Part shown: positions 21,269 to 33,012 of the stretch, one piece after another | Layout of the letters: each line of letters begins with the position of its first letter | How positions within the stretch are numbered: position 1 is the stretch's first letter | Source of the DNA: Gentiana macrophylla | Taxonomy: Eukaryota > Streptophyta > Magnoliopsida > Gentianales > Gentianaceae | Reading direction: 5' to 3' | Assembly: GCA_026214975.1 (NCBI GenBank) | Contig: CM047813.1 | Coordinates: 35,745,871-35,809,870, forward strand | DNA length: 64,000 bases | Translations under genes and position numbers: made by a program | The notes under the pieces: generated by a model | The model's database searches: none | What the model was told of the DNA's origin: nothing | Seen by the model: the letters and a program-made list of their open reading frames with translations, nothing else

Positions 21269-21679
21269 CTACGAGAAACCGACAGTAGCCCAAAAATAAA
21301 AACTAGAAAATAAACAAAAACAAAGAAAAATAATGGATATCTGTGGAAGCCCCCTAGTGGCGCTTTTGGTTAATGTCGTTAGCTCGACACCGTTGAAGCT
21401 CGGCTGGATCAAAGCATTTGACTTTTCTACCACCACTACCTCGTTTAAGCTCCGGTCCGTAGTGTGGCTGCAGAAACAGCACCTAACACATGGGGTTAAA
21501 TCTTTGATAGCTCTCCACACACGTTTAAATGTCCCCATAGTTGACTTCTTCTTCTTTCGATGACGTTTCAACTTTTGCTCCCTTTCATACTCTTCCATGT
21601 CCCAACTACCACCTAGAACTTCTTCCGATTTATCACAACCGTCATCCTCGTAAAAACAAATCGGCGAAAACTTCGTCAA
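21269..21679 (-). CDS. Small ORF downstream of Athila pol with a membrane segment
   Basis: 136 residues, in the place where Athila elements often carry an extra, sometimes envelope-like, frame. The N-terminal half is charged, with a basic patch KRHRKKKKS near residues 38-46. A cysteine cluster CVRCCFC follows, and a hydrophobic C-terminal segment from about residue 111 (ISIIFLCFCLFSSFYFW) could span a membrane. I see no homology that would prove an envelope-like protein. A further frame at 20883-21170 has two hydrophobic stretches but no recognisable pattern. Confidence 0.35.
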   Translation of the reverse strand: MTKFSPICFYEDDGCDKSEEVLGGSWDMEEYEREQKLKRHRKKKKSTMGTFKRVWRAIKDLTPCVRCCFCSHTTDRSLNEVVVVEKSNALIQPSFNGVELTTLTKSATRGLPQISIIFLCFCLFSSFYFWATVGFS

Positions 21680-21969
21680 ACTCGTCGACTTTAGGGGTGC
21701 TACACCCGAGGATATCGAGAAATCGAGCAGTCAAAGGCTTTACCTTGGGTTCACCAATGTAATGCTTGCATCTTTGACCATTCACTCGAACGGTTGATCA
21801 CCATAACCGCAGCTTTTAGAACGCCTCCAGAATGATTTGGAGAATCTCAAATGGACCGCACCAACGTGTCCTCAACTTCCCAGAAACAAATGTAACCTGG
21901 AATTGTATAGTAACACTTGCTCTCCAACTTGAAATTCTCTCTTCTTGATCTTTGCGTCATGAAGGAGTT

Positions 21970-22884
21970 TCATCTTTTTCCTTCTCGATCCTGGCACTTT
22001 CGTAAGCCTGGCCTAAACTCGTCCAACTCATGCAATCTAACTGCGATCGATGTTTGCCACAGATTGGGAATCGAAGTTAAGAAACTTTGTAGCCCAATAA
22101 GCTCGTGCTCTAACTCAACCGGCAAGTGGCACGATTTACCATAAACCATCTGGTAGGGTGATGTACCCATGGGGGGTCTTATAGGCGGTTCGATATGCCC
22201 ATAGTACATCATCCAACTTTAGACTCCAGTCTTTTCTATGACTGTTCACTGTTTTCTCCAGGATCTTCTTCAAGCTCTGGTTGCTTCGCTCAACCTGACC
22301 ACTAGTCATCGGATGATATGGTGTGCCAGTTTTGTGACGAACACCATACTTCTCGAGGACTTTTTCCAAAGGTCGGTTGCAAAAGTGTGTCCCCTCATCA
22401 CTAATCAAGGCACGTGGACATCCAAACCTCACAAAGATATTCTTCTTTAGAAAATTCATGACCGTTTTATGATCATTGCGAGGAGTGGCTATTGCCTCCA
22501 CCCATTTCGATACATAGTCTACGCAGACTAAGATGTATTTATTCCCGCAGGAAGATGGGAAGGGACCCATAAAGTCAATCCCCCATACATCAAAGACTTC
22601 GCATTCAAGAATGGGTTTCAATGGCATGTCAAACCGCCTTGTTAGAGTACCGGTTCTCTGGCACCTATCGCAAGCTTTACAGAAAGCTTCCGTGTCCTTA
22701 AAGATCGTGGGCCAATAGAAACCGGACTGGAAGATCTTCGCAACCGTTTTCCAAGGACCAAAGTGACCACCTGTGGGTCCACTATGGCATTGCTTTCGAT
22801 TATATCGCGTTGCTCAAATTCGAGAACACACCTCCTTAGCAAACCATCTTTACTGATTTTGAAGAGGTAAGGTTCATCCTGCAC
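21970..22884 (-). pseudogene. Athila integrase remnant
   Basis: Pieces on the minus strand give the zinc-binding region ([10 protein letters not shown] text near 22640-22675) and the catalytic core: [44 protein letters not shown] and [21 protein letters not shown]. The C-terminal part is out of frame ([21 protein letters not shown] at 21970-22212). At least two frameshifts separate the pieces. Confidence 0.9.
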
Positions 22885-23384
22885 GAAAAGATTTCATATC
22901 AGAGAAGAACTTCTTCTTCTCTTGATAAGACATTTCAGGGTCAAGATATTGGGAATGAAGGTAATTGACAATGGATGAGTACCAAGGAACATCTGGAGCG
23001 CAGCCATCTATCAACATGATGTTTTCTAGAGGAAAGTAAAGATCTATATCATCAGGATCACCCTTTTCCTCACTTAACATCCTAGAAACATGATCCGCCA
23101 CTACGTTTTCACTGCCTTTTTTGTCTTTAATTTGAACGTCAAACTCTTGTAGGTCGTTATCCAACGCATGAGCGCGGTTTTGTATCTTTCTTAGTCATCG
23201 ATATCGCAAGCGGCGTGATCACCCACACAATCACTTGAGCACCTAACAAGTAACTCACGGAACTTGTCCATAGCAAAAACTACGGCCAACAATTCCTTTT
23301 CGGTGGTAGTATAGTTAACTTGCGAAGGGTTCAACATGTGGCTGGCATAATAAATAGGCTGGAACTTTCCTTTAAACTTTTGCC
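22874..23384 (-). pseudogene. Athila RNase H remnant
   Basis: The region after reverse transcriptase ends with LQEFDVQIKDKKGSENVVADHVSRM (start of 22874-23164), the typical end of gypsy RNase H. The preceding 220 bp (23165-23384) carries the FAMDKFRELLV-type text in other frames. Confidence 0.8.
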
Positions 23385-24128
23385 CTAAAACTGCACCAAC
23401 TGCATAGTTGGATGCATCGCATATAAGCTCAAAGGGTAAATTCGATCTGGCGAGATCGAGAATTGGGCGGATATTAACCGATTCTTGAGCTCCTCAAACG
23501 CTTGCTTGCTGCTATCATCAAAGGCGAATGTAACGTCTTCCTTAAGTAAGGTAGACAGGGGCTTGGCGATCTTTGAAAAGTCCTGAATGAATCTCCTATA
23601 GAAGCCGACATGTCCGAGAAAACCTCTGACTTCGCGAACATTCTTAGGATAACTCATCTTCTCGATAGCTTCCACCTTAGCCCTATCTACCTCAATACCT
23701 TTGGCGGACACTTTGTGGCCAAGAACTATTCCTTCATCTACCATAAAATGGCATTTCTCCCAATTTAGCACCAAGTTCTTTTCCACACACCTAGATAACA
23801 ACTGATCAAGATTATCGAGGCAATCATCGAAGGATTGACCAAAGACCGAAAAGTCGTCCATGAAAATCTCCATACACTTTTCAACTAGCCCGTCAAAGAT
23901 AGCCATCATACACCTTTGAAAGGTGGCTGGGGCATTACAGAGACCAAATGGCATCCGCCTATAAGCGAATGTACCATACGGGCAGGTGAAAGTGGTCTTC
24001 TCTTGGTCAATAGGATCGATGGGTATCTGGAAGTATCCTGAATATCCATCCAGGAAACAGTAGAATGCGTGCCCCGCCAGACGCTCAAGCATCTGGTCAA
24101 TGAAAGGAAGGGGGAAATGATCTTTCAT
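23385..24128 (-). pseudogene. Athila reverse transcriptase, longest pol fragment
   Basis: 247 residues open on the minus strand. They begin at MKDHFPLPFIDQMLERLAG, followed by YSGYFQIPIDP, TFTCPYGTFAYRRMPFGLCNAPATF and the catalytic IFMDDFSVFG (YxDD-type box with F-M-D-D). GHKVSAKGIEVDRAKVEAI and GFLGHVGFYRRFI then close the domain. The start of the domain lies in another frame upstream (24129-24200). Confidence 0.92.
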
Positions 24129-24693
24129 TGTGACCTCATTGAGTTTTCTATAGTCAATCTGAGACTCTATAGCACATGAACGAGCCTCTCAATGCTATCT
24201 CTTCTCCTTCTCTCGTTCTTCTCAATAGTAATCCTCCTTTTTTGGGGACTACTTGAGTAGGGACACCCATTCATCACGTGATGATGGCGTATATGATACC
24301 CATATCTAGAAGTTTAATGATCTCCTTCTTGACTACTTCTTGCATGTGAGGTTAAGCCTCCTTTTGGGGCTGTCTTACACATTTAGCACCTCACTAGTCT
24401 TGATCTTGTGCATGCAGATGTCGAGGTATTCCTCGGATATCTCCCACCGCCATCCAAAGGCTCTTTCGTTTTTCGCAAGACGTTTAACGATTTCACTCTT
24501 CTTCATTCGAGATAGCTTGGCGAGATATGATCAAGGAAGCTTGTCACCTTCATGTAGAACACATACTTAAGATGTTTAGTAACGGCTTGAACTAGATCTG
24601 CAGGGGATCCTCTAAACTCGATTTAAGCCCTCCACTTTTCAATTCAAATCATCGCCGAGCTTATTAGTGGCTCCACCGCCAAAGCTTCTTCTC
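24129..24693 (-). pseudogene. Degenerate stretch between Athila protease and reverse transcriptase
   Basis: The text of the first reverse transcriptase block (KLNEVTMKDH-like, near 24120-24150) is still traceable. The rest is out of frame and interrupted. No separate gene is seen. Confidence 0.6.
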
Positions 24694-25336
24694 TTAATAA
24701 CTCATCCTCAAAGTCACCGCTAATTGATCTAGATTAACCACACCATGGCTATTCAGATTATCGATCAATCGCTCATATTCCGCTTCCACAGCCTTGACTT
24801 GCTCGTCCCTACAGTCATTGAAGTCATTAAATGACTCCTCAATGGAAAAGCCGGTTGGAGAACCAGAGGGTACTTGAATAGATTTAGAGACACTATAGCC
24901 CACCTCCTGGTCACCAACTCGAATAGTCACTTGCCCACCATCGCAATCGATGAGGGCTCTAGCTGTGGATAGGAAAGGTCTCCCAAGAATCAGGGGGACT
25001 TTCTCATCTTTTCCCATATCTAAGACGTACCAATCAACAGGAAAGGTAAATCTATCGATCTGGACTAAAATGTCTTTCAGAATCCCTGAAGCTTTCTTAG
25101 AAGATCTATCGTGATCAAGGTTCATGGAAGTGGGTTCTAGAAGACTTTGTAAACCCAAATTGCTCACACACGCATACAATGGCATCAGTGATGGATGCAC
25201 CCAAGTCACATAAAGAATTTGGAAAGACTAAGCCTCCCATCTGCAATGTGAGCACGAATTTTCCGGGGTCACCTCTTTTGATTGGTAAGTCTGGATAATT
25301 GATCATTGAACAATCCTCACCAATTGCCTGATCCAT
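24694..25336 (-). pseudogene. Athila aspartic protease remnant
   Basis: Two overlapping frames. 25115-25336 carries the active-site region as LCDLGASI (D-L-G-A in place of D-S/T-G). 24694-25209 carries WYVLDMGKDEKVPLILGRPFLSTARALIDCDGG, the conserved second half with the LGRPF loop. A frameshift separates the two halves. Confidence 0.85.
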
Positions 25337-25354
25337 TTCTGGCTAACTTCTTCT

Positions 25355-27347
25355 TCAAGAAACAACATCCTTGATGAATTTAGTATACTTAGGCATCTCA
25401 ACCAAAACTTCAGATAATGGAAGATTAACCTGAGTATTTTTCAGCAAATTAAGCACTTTTTCATATTTCTTAACTTCACTCAAGGGAATGTTGCTTCTCC
25501 TAGGTGGAAATGGAAGCTTCTTCAACTCACTCTCAGAAAATACTTTCTTTGAGGAAGCACTTGTGCCTTTGTCTTCCATGTCCTTCCACCTTACAACTTT
25601 TTCAGACTTTTTATTAGTCAGGGGATCACCCTCCTGACTTTCACTTGATTCTTCATTCCTCAGGGGAACATCCACCTGAGGACTTACAACTTCTTCACCT
25701 CCTAGGGGATCAGCCACCTGAGTCTTTTCTTGCAGAATGGGGGAACGTAGATGCTCAACTTCCCCTCCCGCCTTATCACCGCGGGAGGGCTGGTGGTTTC
25801 CCGGTGAGAGGGACCACTCGATTGAGCACCGCTTCTAAGATTCATTGCACCGCCTCTGGTATGCCATAAGGAATCGAAGGAACTAGGTCGATGCTTTGGC
25901 CACAATTGAAATCGGTTTGGGCTACTAGGCCACCTTCGGATTTTTCTCCATAAAAGCGGGCAATCGCCTGATGGTCTGTAAGCTTCTTTGTCGACCATCC
26001 GCTTCTCAAGGTTCTTGATTGTGCTCATTAACATTTGGATATTATTATTTTGCTCCCTCTGGAAGTTATTGTTCTGCTCCTTCAGCTCCTTCTGATAGGA
26101 GTCCAATCTAGCTTCAAGATCATCGACGCGAGAGGGGCCTTGAGAGTTCTGAATGTTTTGAGAGAAAGGTTGGCTAGACCGACTTTGAAATGCGGGATTT
26201 GGATTGTTAGGCCAACTTTGATTTAACCCTTGATTTAGATTGGAGGAATTCAAGCTCGGGTTCTGATTAAATTAGGGTTTCGATTGAGATTCGAGTTTTG
26301 ATTGAAGTTTTGACGGAAACCCTGATTTTGAAAATTGCCCTGGCCAGAGAATTGATTTCCAAACCTCTGATTCGGCTGGCCATTGAAGGCATTGATCTCT
26401 GCGTTCTGTCCAATCATAGGACAGAAACGAGCAGTGTGCCCCATATCGTCACATACTTGGCATGCGACTTGATTATACTGTCCATGATTCTGGACAGCAT
26501 TGACTTGATAAGGAACAGGGGAATTGAATTGACACTGGCCAACCATATGGCGGTCGAGAGCAATTCGCAAAGATCTGAACTTGAGAGTTACAGAGAAATG
26601 AAGGAGTCTGATAACTCGGATTTGGAGATGTCGTGAGAGTAGCCAGCTGCTGTTTCAGCATGGCGATTTCATTTTGCATTTTCACCTCCTCGATCCTAGG
26701 AGGAGGAGGTGGTGCCTGAACAGCTTGAAAGGAGGGGGCATAATTATATTTGGCAATGTCTTCGAACAATGCCCACCCCTCTTGAGGCGTTTTCCTCAGG
26801 AATGCCCCACCTGATGAACTATTGACCATGCCCTTGGTGAGCTCGGTCAACCCACTTTGAAAAAGTATTGACTTGCCTCGCAAGTCTAACCCATGGTGGG
26901 GCATTTACGAAGAAGAGCCTTAAATCTCTTCCATGCCTCAAAGAATGATTCTGCTTCCGTTTGATAAAAATTGTATATTTCCCTTAAACACTTCAATGTT
27001 GTCTTGGCGGTGGAAAGTATTGGCTTAAAAATTCTTTTTCCAATGCAGCCCAAGTGGTAATGGATTCTGAGGAGAGAGCTATACCACTCTTTAGCTTCTC
27101 CTTCAAAGAGAACGGAAACAAATGTAAGTTTAATCGCATCCTCACTCACACCTTGAATGCGTGTCGTACCACATATCTCCGTAAATGTGTACGCGTGTGT
27201 GTGAGATTTTCGAAGGGACCCGTGAAACATTGATGCATCTTGCATCATCCGAATGAGGCCGGGTTTGAGTTCGAAGGTGCAGGCCGTAATGGTTTGGTAA
27301 GACGATAGCCGGTTGGCGATTCTTCGCACCAGGCATGGCGTAGTCAC
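25355..27347 (-). pseudogene. Athila gag remnant with zinc knuckle
   Basis: Minus-strand frames 26886-27347, 26473-26904, 26250-26570, 25702-26253 and 25355-25717 together cover an Athila-type gag. Features are FELKPGLIRMMQ and FTEICGT in the N-terminal half, EAWKRFKALLRKCP, a single CCHC knuckle CQVCDDMGHTARFC (about 26420-26462), a Gln/Asn-rich middle, a short coiled-coil-like stretch near 26030-26110, and a C-terminal LPFPPRRSN...LPLSEVLVEMPKYTKF block. Four or more frameshifts break it. Confidence 0.85.
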
Positions 27348-28184
27348 AATGTACGTCTATCTTCGGCAGCCATAATTACGGTTTCTTGATTTCCGCTTCT
27401 TAAAGATTGCTCAAACTCTTGATCTTCTGCGTTTTCTTCGTCAAAACGAAGTCTTCGCCTATTAGGTCGGACTATGGTCCGCCGAGGTCGAGGAGTAAAG
27501 TAATGGCCCCTTGTGACTACGAGTTTGCATAAACCGAACCCAAAAATCAAGTTGAGATGAACCTAAATATGAGGAAATAAAATCTAAAACTAAGAATTCA
27601 AAACCTAAACTAAGAAAAGAAACCTAAGAACTTAAAATCTAACTAAAAGATTAAAAACCTAATCCTAAGATCAAAACCTGAATAAAAGACACGAAAAGAG
27701 AAGAACAAGAGTAAGAAAGAAAGAGGAACAAGCAAAGTCCCACATATGCGAACGAGCGTTTGTCCAGAGTTTGGGTCGAGCGGGCGTTCAAAAGCGAACG
27801 CTCGTCCGGTCTTTCGAATGTCCTTGGGCGGGCGTCCAAAATGATGAACGCTTCGTCTAAGGGTCGAAATTGATCTGAGAATTGAAATTTTACGGTGGGC
27901 GGGCGTCCAAAATATTAAACGCTCGTCGGATGTAAAAAGATAAAAAACAAAGCGAAAAGAAGGGATTATTAAGAGAAAGAAGAAAGAACTAATCACAAAA
28001 CTCAAACCTTTAAAACCCTAAAAATCTAAACCCTAAAAATCTAAACCAAAAACCTAACTAAGAAACCCTAACTAACCTAATATCTAAAGGTTAATCTAAC
28101 TAACAACCTAAAAGCAGAAAAATAAAACAAAACAACAACAGAAACGAAAAACAACAAAAACAAAAACTAGGCAAACCGTCCGGT
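27348..28184 (-). other. Athila leader between primer site and gag
   Basis: This untranslated leader holds three near-copies of a 30-35 bp unit (27778-27809, 27824-27857, 27894-27930) with GGGCG[GG]CGTYCAAAA and AACGCTCGTC halves, and three CCCTAAA/AAACCCTA telomere-type boxes (about 28013, 28029 and 28062). Confidence 0.6.
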
Positions 28185-28202
28185 TCCCCGGCAACGGCGC
28201 CA
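28185..28202 (-). other. Primer-binding site of the Athila-type element
   Basis: The complement reads TGGCGCCGTTGCCGGGGA, the Asp-tRNA-type site known from Athila/Tat gypsy elements, six bases from the 5' LTR. Confidence 0.9.
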
Positions 28203-28208
28203 AAAACT

Positions 28209-29767
28209 TGTCTCGGGTTTTATCTAAGGAAAACAACAAGTAATAAAATTTATAACCCGGTATACCCCAAGTGTAGGGATCGTAGTAAAGTGATTATACC
28301 GGGTCGATCTCGAGGAACGATAGCGGTTGTGATTCCTAGTTTTTATTTATCTAACTATGTCACGATTATTAAACTAAAATGAAACAGAAAATAAACTAAC
28401 AAGAATGTAAAACTGGACGGAAGAACAAGTTCTAAAGCCAGGGAAAACAGGGTTGCGAACCAATTAACTAGACTAAATCTAAACCTAATTATGCAATAAA
28501 TCTAACTAAGCTAAACAATTCATTTCAAGGGATTAAATCAAGTTATAACGAACGAACAAGCAATTGATCCACCTATCCTATCAACATTCAATTCTAATTC
28601 GGATTACTTCGTGATCTCTACTCAAGTCGTGATTCACCTAATCGAAGGCATAAACTCCTACTCTCGTAGACAAGTTCGTTTTCTAATCTTTTATCTTTCG
28701 ATGTTAAAGATTACGTCTTTCTAACCTAGGCGTGAAGTCTTTCGATTTCTAATCTAGAAAATCAATCTAATAACTTTTGTTTTATTTAGATCAAAGATCC
28801 AATCTTTTATCATGGTGATCTAAGATTGACACGACTCTCATCATATAAACAATCATCAAAGCAAGCATCTTTCGATTAAACATGCGATAAAACATACAAA
28901 ACATGATAAAAGAAACGAGCTTGAAATCACAAAATAATCACGAACGAGAAATCAACTGTTGAATTGGACGGCTTCACAACGCTTGTTCAAGAGGATTTAG
29001 CCTCTTAGCATCTTCTTGACAACTCGAATTGATGAATAAAAGTACATGAAATTATCTAATCTAATCTAGAAGTTTAAGTGCATAAAACTAGAGAAAAATC
29101 GAAGGAAAACGCAGCCAAGCCGCCTTTAGGGTTTAGGGTTCGAATAATGTGTCATTAGGGTAAAGATCACGCTGTTTTTATAGGAAAATCAAGTCGGTTG
29201 CTACAGTAACCGCTCCGGACGCTCGTTCATAATCAAGGACGCCCGTCCATGAATATTATTTCAACTCGTAATTAATCCGGACGCCCGTCCAGGACCCAGC
29301 TCCAGTATTTTGCTCATAACTTCACTTCTAGGGCTCCGAATGAGGTGATTCAACATGCGTTGGAAAGATATTTCAATCCTCTACAACTTTCATCAAGACA
29401 ACTTTCCTGAAAGTGCCTACAAGTGTGGAAAAATTCCCATGAAGTGCCTGGTTCCGGTTTCTTCAATGATTCTTCACTTAAACATCTTTCAACTCTTCCA
29501 TCTTCATGTGATCATCGTTTAAGCTCCTTACTCATCATGCAAACGTACCTAACAACATGATAGAAACATGCAAAATGTAACACCATACGGATAAACATAA
29601 AACACCGATAAAATCACGTAAATATCTCGATTTTGCATTTAAACACATTTAAAACTCGTTTACTCAATAATTCGATAAAACCAACACTTTTCTATAAAAA
29701 GTACTAAAATACCAAGGATATTGTTACGGGAATAACATCATATAAATCATAAATTTCACCCTTAACA
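28209..29767 (-). repeat. 5' LTR of the Athila-type element
   Basis: 1559 bp, TG...CA, followed on the plus strand by the target duplicate ATTGT (29768-29772). Confidence 0.92.
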
Positions 29768-29837
29768 ATTGTCAATATCTAATATTGACTATCTTTATCA
29801 TATTACCATAAATCGATTTACACATGTGTATATATAT

Positions 29838-29908
<71 letters not shown>
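29838..29908. repeat. (CA)12(TA)23 compound microsatellite
   Basis: A CA-dinucleotide run (29838-29861) passes directly into a TA run (29862-29908) inside the copia LTR. The 68-residue open frame across it is a by-product of the repeat. Confidence 0.95.
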
Positions 29909-29910
<2 letters not shown>

Positions 29911-30683
29911 AAACAAATGTGCACATGCCATCATATGTGCAAGTCCCGTATGTATGTATATATAAATATTCATAGCTTGTATTATATTTATTAATAATAA
30001 ATAAATACCGCTATTTATTAATTTATCACTATAACACTTTATAGTCGAGATAAAACTTTCCTTATTTGGTTATCACTATAACCATATTTTAATCCGGCTA
30101 GATGTTCATATGTGTGTAACCCGATAGACCTCCGTATATGTTGGCCGTAGACACAAAGTGCAATTACAAAAATGCCCTTCATAACTAACGATCACGGAAT
30201 AGCGTCTAGCAACACACCGTGACCCCCAATCATCGGAGGAATCAAATGCAATGACTACTATATTTAATGTGAAATAGTTACCGTGTAAATAGAATCCTAT
30301 CGCTATTATAATATCCATACAATCGTACATCGAGTGTCAGTACATCAATGATCGTATCTTATAATCTGGATATCATGCTCTATCGGAATAACTCACTTAC
30401 TCCCACTTTGCAAAGATTCACGAGAGCTAGACATTCCTTATAAGAAGACCCTTTCGCATATTTATTCCTATTCATAAGATACGCGATTCCCGGACGAGCA
30501 ACATGAATCCTACGCATGCTTCAGTATCACACCCAATCACTACCGAAAGATCGCCCCATGGCTAGGGCAAACCTCAATAGTGTCAAAGAATGAAAACCCA
30601 CACCGTGATGCTATGAAGACTTCGGTCTCAGGATAATTACACAACCATCACATAGTGCGACACTTAATAAAGTAAGTGGGTCA

Positions 30684-30870
30684 CACTACTAGAAATTAGG
30701 TTTTTAATGAGAAATTAATGAGGAGTTGAAATTTGGTCATTAATTGATATTTATAATGAGGAGAGCTAAAAAATATCTTACTTGATGACCAAATTTTAGG
30801 GCTCCTCATTATTGATCATAGATTCTCCTCATTAAAAATACAATAAATAAAATCTCCTCATTATTCATGT
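30684..30870. mobile_element. CACTA transposon terminus
   Basis: CACTACTAGAAATTAGG at 30684 has the classical CACTA/En-Spm terminal sequence. It is followed by subterminal inverted motifs: AATGAGGAG versus CTCCTCATT, and ATTTGGTCAT versus ATGACCAAAT. The opposite terminus (CTAGTAGTG) is not seen, so the right end is unknown. The sequence at about 30960-31110 could be cargo picked up from a gene, but I cannot identify it. Confidence 0.65.
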
Positions 30871-31624
30871 ATTTTGTTTTTGAACTTAACTATTTTAATT
30901 AGGTATATACACTATTACACATTTATTTAATAAAACCAACACATTCCTAAAATAAAAATAACGACCAAATTCTTCTTTTTCCTCATTCCCAAATCCGTTA
31001 CACCCAAATCGGTTAAACCTAGTTCTCCCTCGCACCATCGCCATCCCTATTTCTCATCTATGCCGCCACAATACACTAGCTAGCACCACCAGTCCGCCAC
31101 CACCATCGTCATGAGAAACCCATCAACAACATGCTTCTGTACTCTTCCATTGACGCTACTTCCCACCCTCGCTTTCGGATCGACTTATTTCCTCGCTTGT
31201 ACTTCAATTTGATCATTCTGACGTACGCATTCTCTAATACACGTCCACGTACAGTCCAAGTGTCTCCACACTTCGATAGACGAGATATATCCCTACCTTC
31301 ATAAGATAGAAGATATCTAATACGTGCTAGTCTAATCGTACTATCAAGGTCCCGTTTGATAGTAAATACGACTAGAGACATTTAAGTATCAAACTTGTTA
31401 AAGTGATTCGAGATCTCATCAACCATAATCACTATCATGGTTTCTCTTTCACAGTTTGACACTAAGGATGTTATTATATAACAATATCGTAATTGGTACG
31501 TTAAACGAACAAATATATAATAACAGAAAAGCCATTTATCTTATGTATAAACATAAAGAAATAGTAGAAATGATCCGACCCGGTCGGTTCCGGTCCCGAT
31601 TGGGTTTAGGACACTATTTCAACA

Positions 31625-33012
31625 ATCTCTCACTTGGCCTAAAGCCAATCACTGCATTACACACAGACCAAGTTGAAACATAAGAATCTCATGCAATACT
31701 CGCAACCAACCCTAAGCGTAAATGGATCACTATCCGTGGGGTCTTAGACTATCTTCATATCATGCTCCAAATGATCAAGTCAAAGAAACCGCCTCAACAC
31801 ACACATGAATCTCCGACGAGACCTCGGTCCTTGCTTCAAGCAATGAATCCACTTACTATATCGGCTATATAGAAAAGTGGGAAGAACCAAACAAGTTTCA
31901 GGAATGAACCTTCTAGATCCATATACTACTTCATTTGCCTCCAAGGCACTTCTTGTGTTTTGGCCCAGGTTATAGAATCTCAGGTGATTTCTAGCTAAGA
32001 ACATTTCCAACTCAACTTTGTATCACTTAATCAAAGTGATCATAAAACCTGCACCGTAGCTCCCACTATCTTCATAAGAATCGGGGTACACATATGTATA
32101 TCTACGTTTATTTAATTCCAAGTTTCAATAAACTAGAACTCTTCCTCAACACTTTAAGGACATTCTCAACATCTACTATAATCACTTTCATACTTGCTCG
32201 TGACTCTTCATGGAGTGTGAACATCTAGCATAACTCTTATGATGCATCCTATTGCAGTGGCAAAGGGAACCTTCCATAAATATCATCTTTCACCTTTTTT
32301 TAGGACTAACGTCCTACCATCAAAATAAGAATCGCTACTCTCAAGATCTTTCATAAAGACCTTGAACTACCAAACATTAATTGATCATGACATGGGATGT
32401 TGATTCCGAGAAGGAAATACCTTGCTCAAATTGTAACACTCCCACTAACCCTTTTGCACATGAGGCATATCTTTCTTCTTGATGAAATCAAACTCTTTTG
32501 ATCTATCAAAGCAATGAACTTATACAGAGGAACTTGTTTGAGTCCATAAATGGATCTCATAAGTTTACATAACATGTTATCGTCTATGAACATCAAGTCA
32601 TTGGCCCAACATTTTTAACACTATCATATAGTCATGATACGAAGCTACAACAAGCACTATCTAAATAGACTTAAGCATAGCCGGTAGCATAAAGGTAATT
32701 ACAAGGCTTACACCTCGTAGCCTCTTAGCCATCAACTCAGCCTAATAGGTAATCGTATTACCATACATGTCAGTCTTTCATAAAGACATGTTACACATTT
32801 CAGAGACATTCCCTTCAGGTAAGACATATCAGGTTCATAACCCTTGTCACACATGGAATCTGTTTCATATATTATGGCTCCAGCCATATCTCTTAATATT
32901 GCCTTTCAAGCATTTCTTGCATAAGTCGCGAGATATTCATTCTTCAAGATGAACACACCAGCAGCCTTTTCAGGCTTGTGGCTATCTATAGACTCATAGA
33001 TGATGTGTCTAA
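31625..33012 (-). pseudogene. Tork-like copia RNase H and reverse transcriptase remnants
   Basis: On the minus strand the purine tract (31625-31636) is preceded by RNase H text (a KQGPRSRR stretch in place of AKEPRSH, about 31800-31830). Reverse transcriptase text follows further in (a SIYGLKQ-type block near 32540-32580). Stops and shifts are frequent. The element is cut at 33012 by a gypsy LTR, and no gag or 5' LTR remains. Confidence 0.65.

Larger units (their letters stand above)
18284..29767 (-). mobile_element. Ty3/gypsy Athila-type element, complete with LTRs, inserted in a copia LTR
   Basis: LTRs at 18284-19852 and 28209-29767 (1569 and 1559 bp) run TGTCTCGGG to CCCTTAACA on the plus strand. 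Flanking ATTGT (18279-18283 and 29768-29772) is a perfect target duplication. The primer site next to the 28209 LTR is the complement of TGGCGCCGTTGCCGGGGA, the tRNA-Asp-type site usual for Athila/Tat gypsy elements. The polypurine tract TAAGTGTGGGGGAGT (minus strand) abuts the 18284-19852 LTR, so that is the 3' LTR. Gag, protease, reverse transcriptase, RNase H and integrase are present in the proper order on the minus strand, all with frameshifts. The pol text (GIVLGHKVSAKGIEVD, MDDFSVFGQSF) is of Athila style. Confidence 0.95.
29773..31624 (-). repeat. Proximal part of the split Tork-like copia 3' LTR
   Basis: It resumes the LTR interrupted at 18283 and ends at 31624 with TTTCAACA, the complement of the LTR start TGTTGAAA. 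Next to it, CAAGTGAGAGAT on the minus strand is the polypurine tract, so this is the 3' LTR. Together the two parts total about 2.4 kb, including a microsatellite and a CACTA-like insert. Confidence 0.7.

Noticed and set aside
29769..29975. 68-residue open frame rich in His/Thr/Ile/Tyr
   Set aside because: It is a translation of the CA/TA microsatellite.
30684..31624. Full CACTA transposon
   Set aside because: Only one terminus is visible; no CTAGTAGTG end or 3-bp duplication was found.
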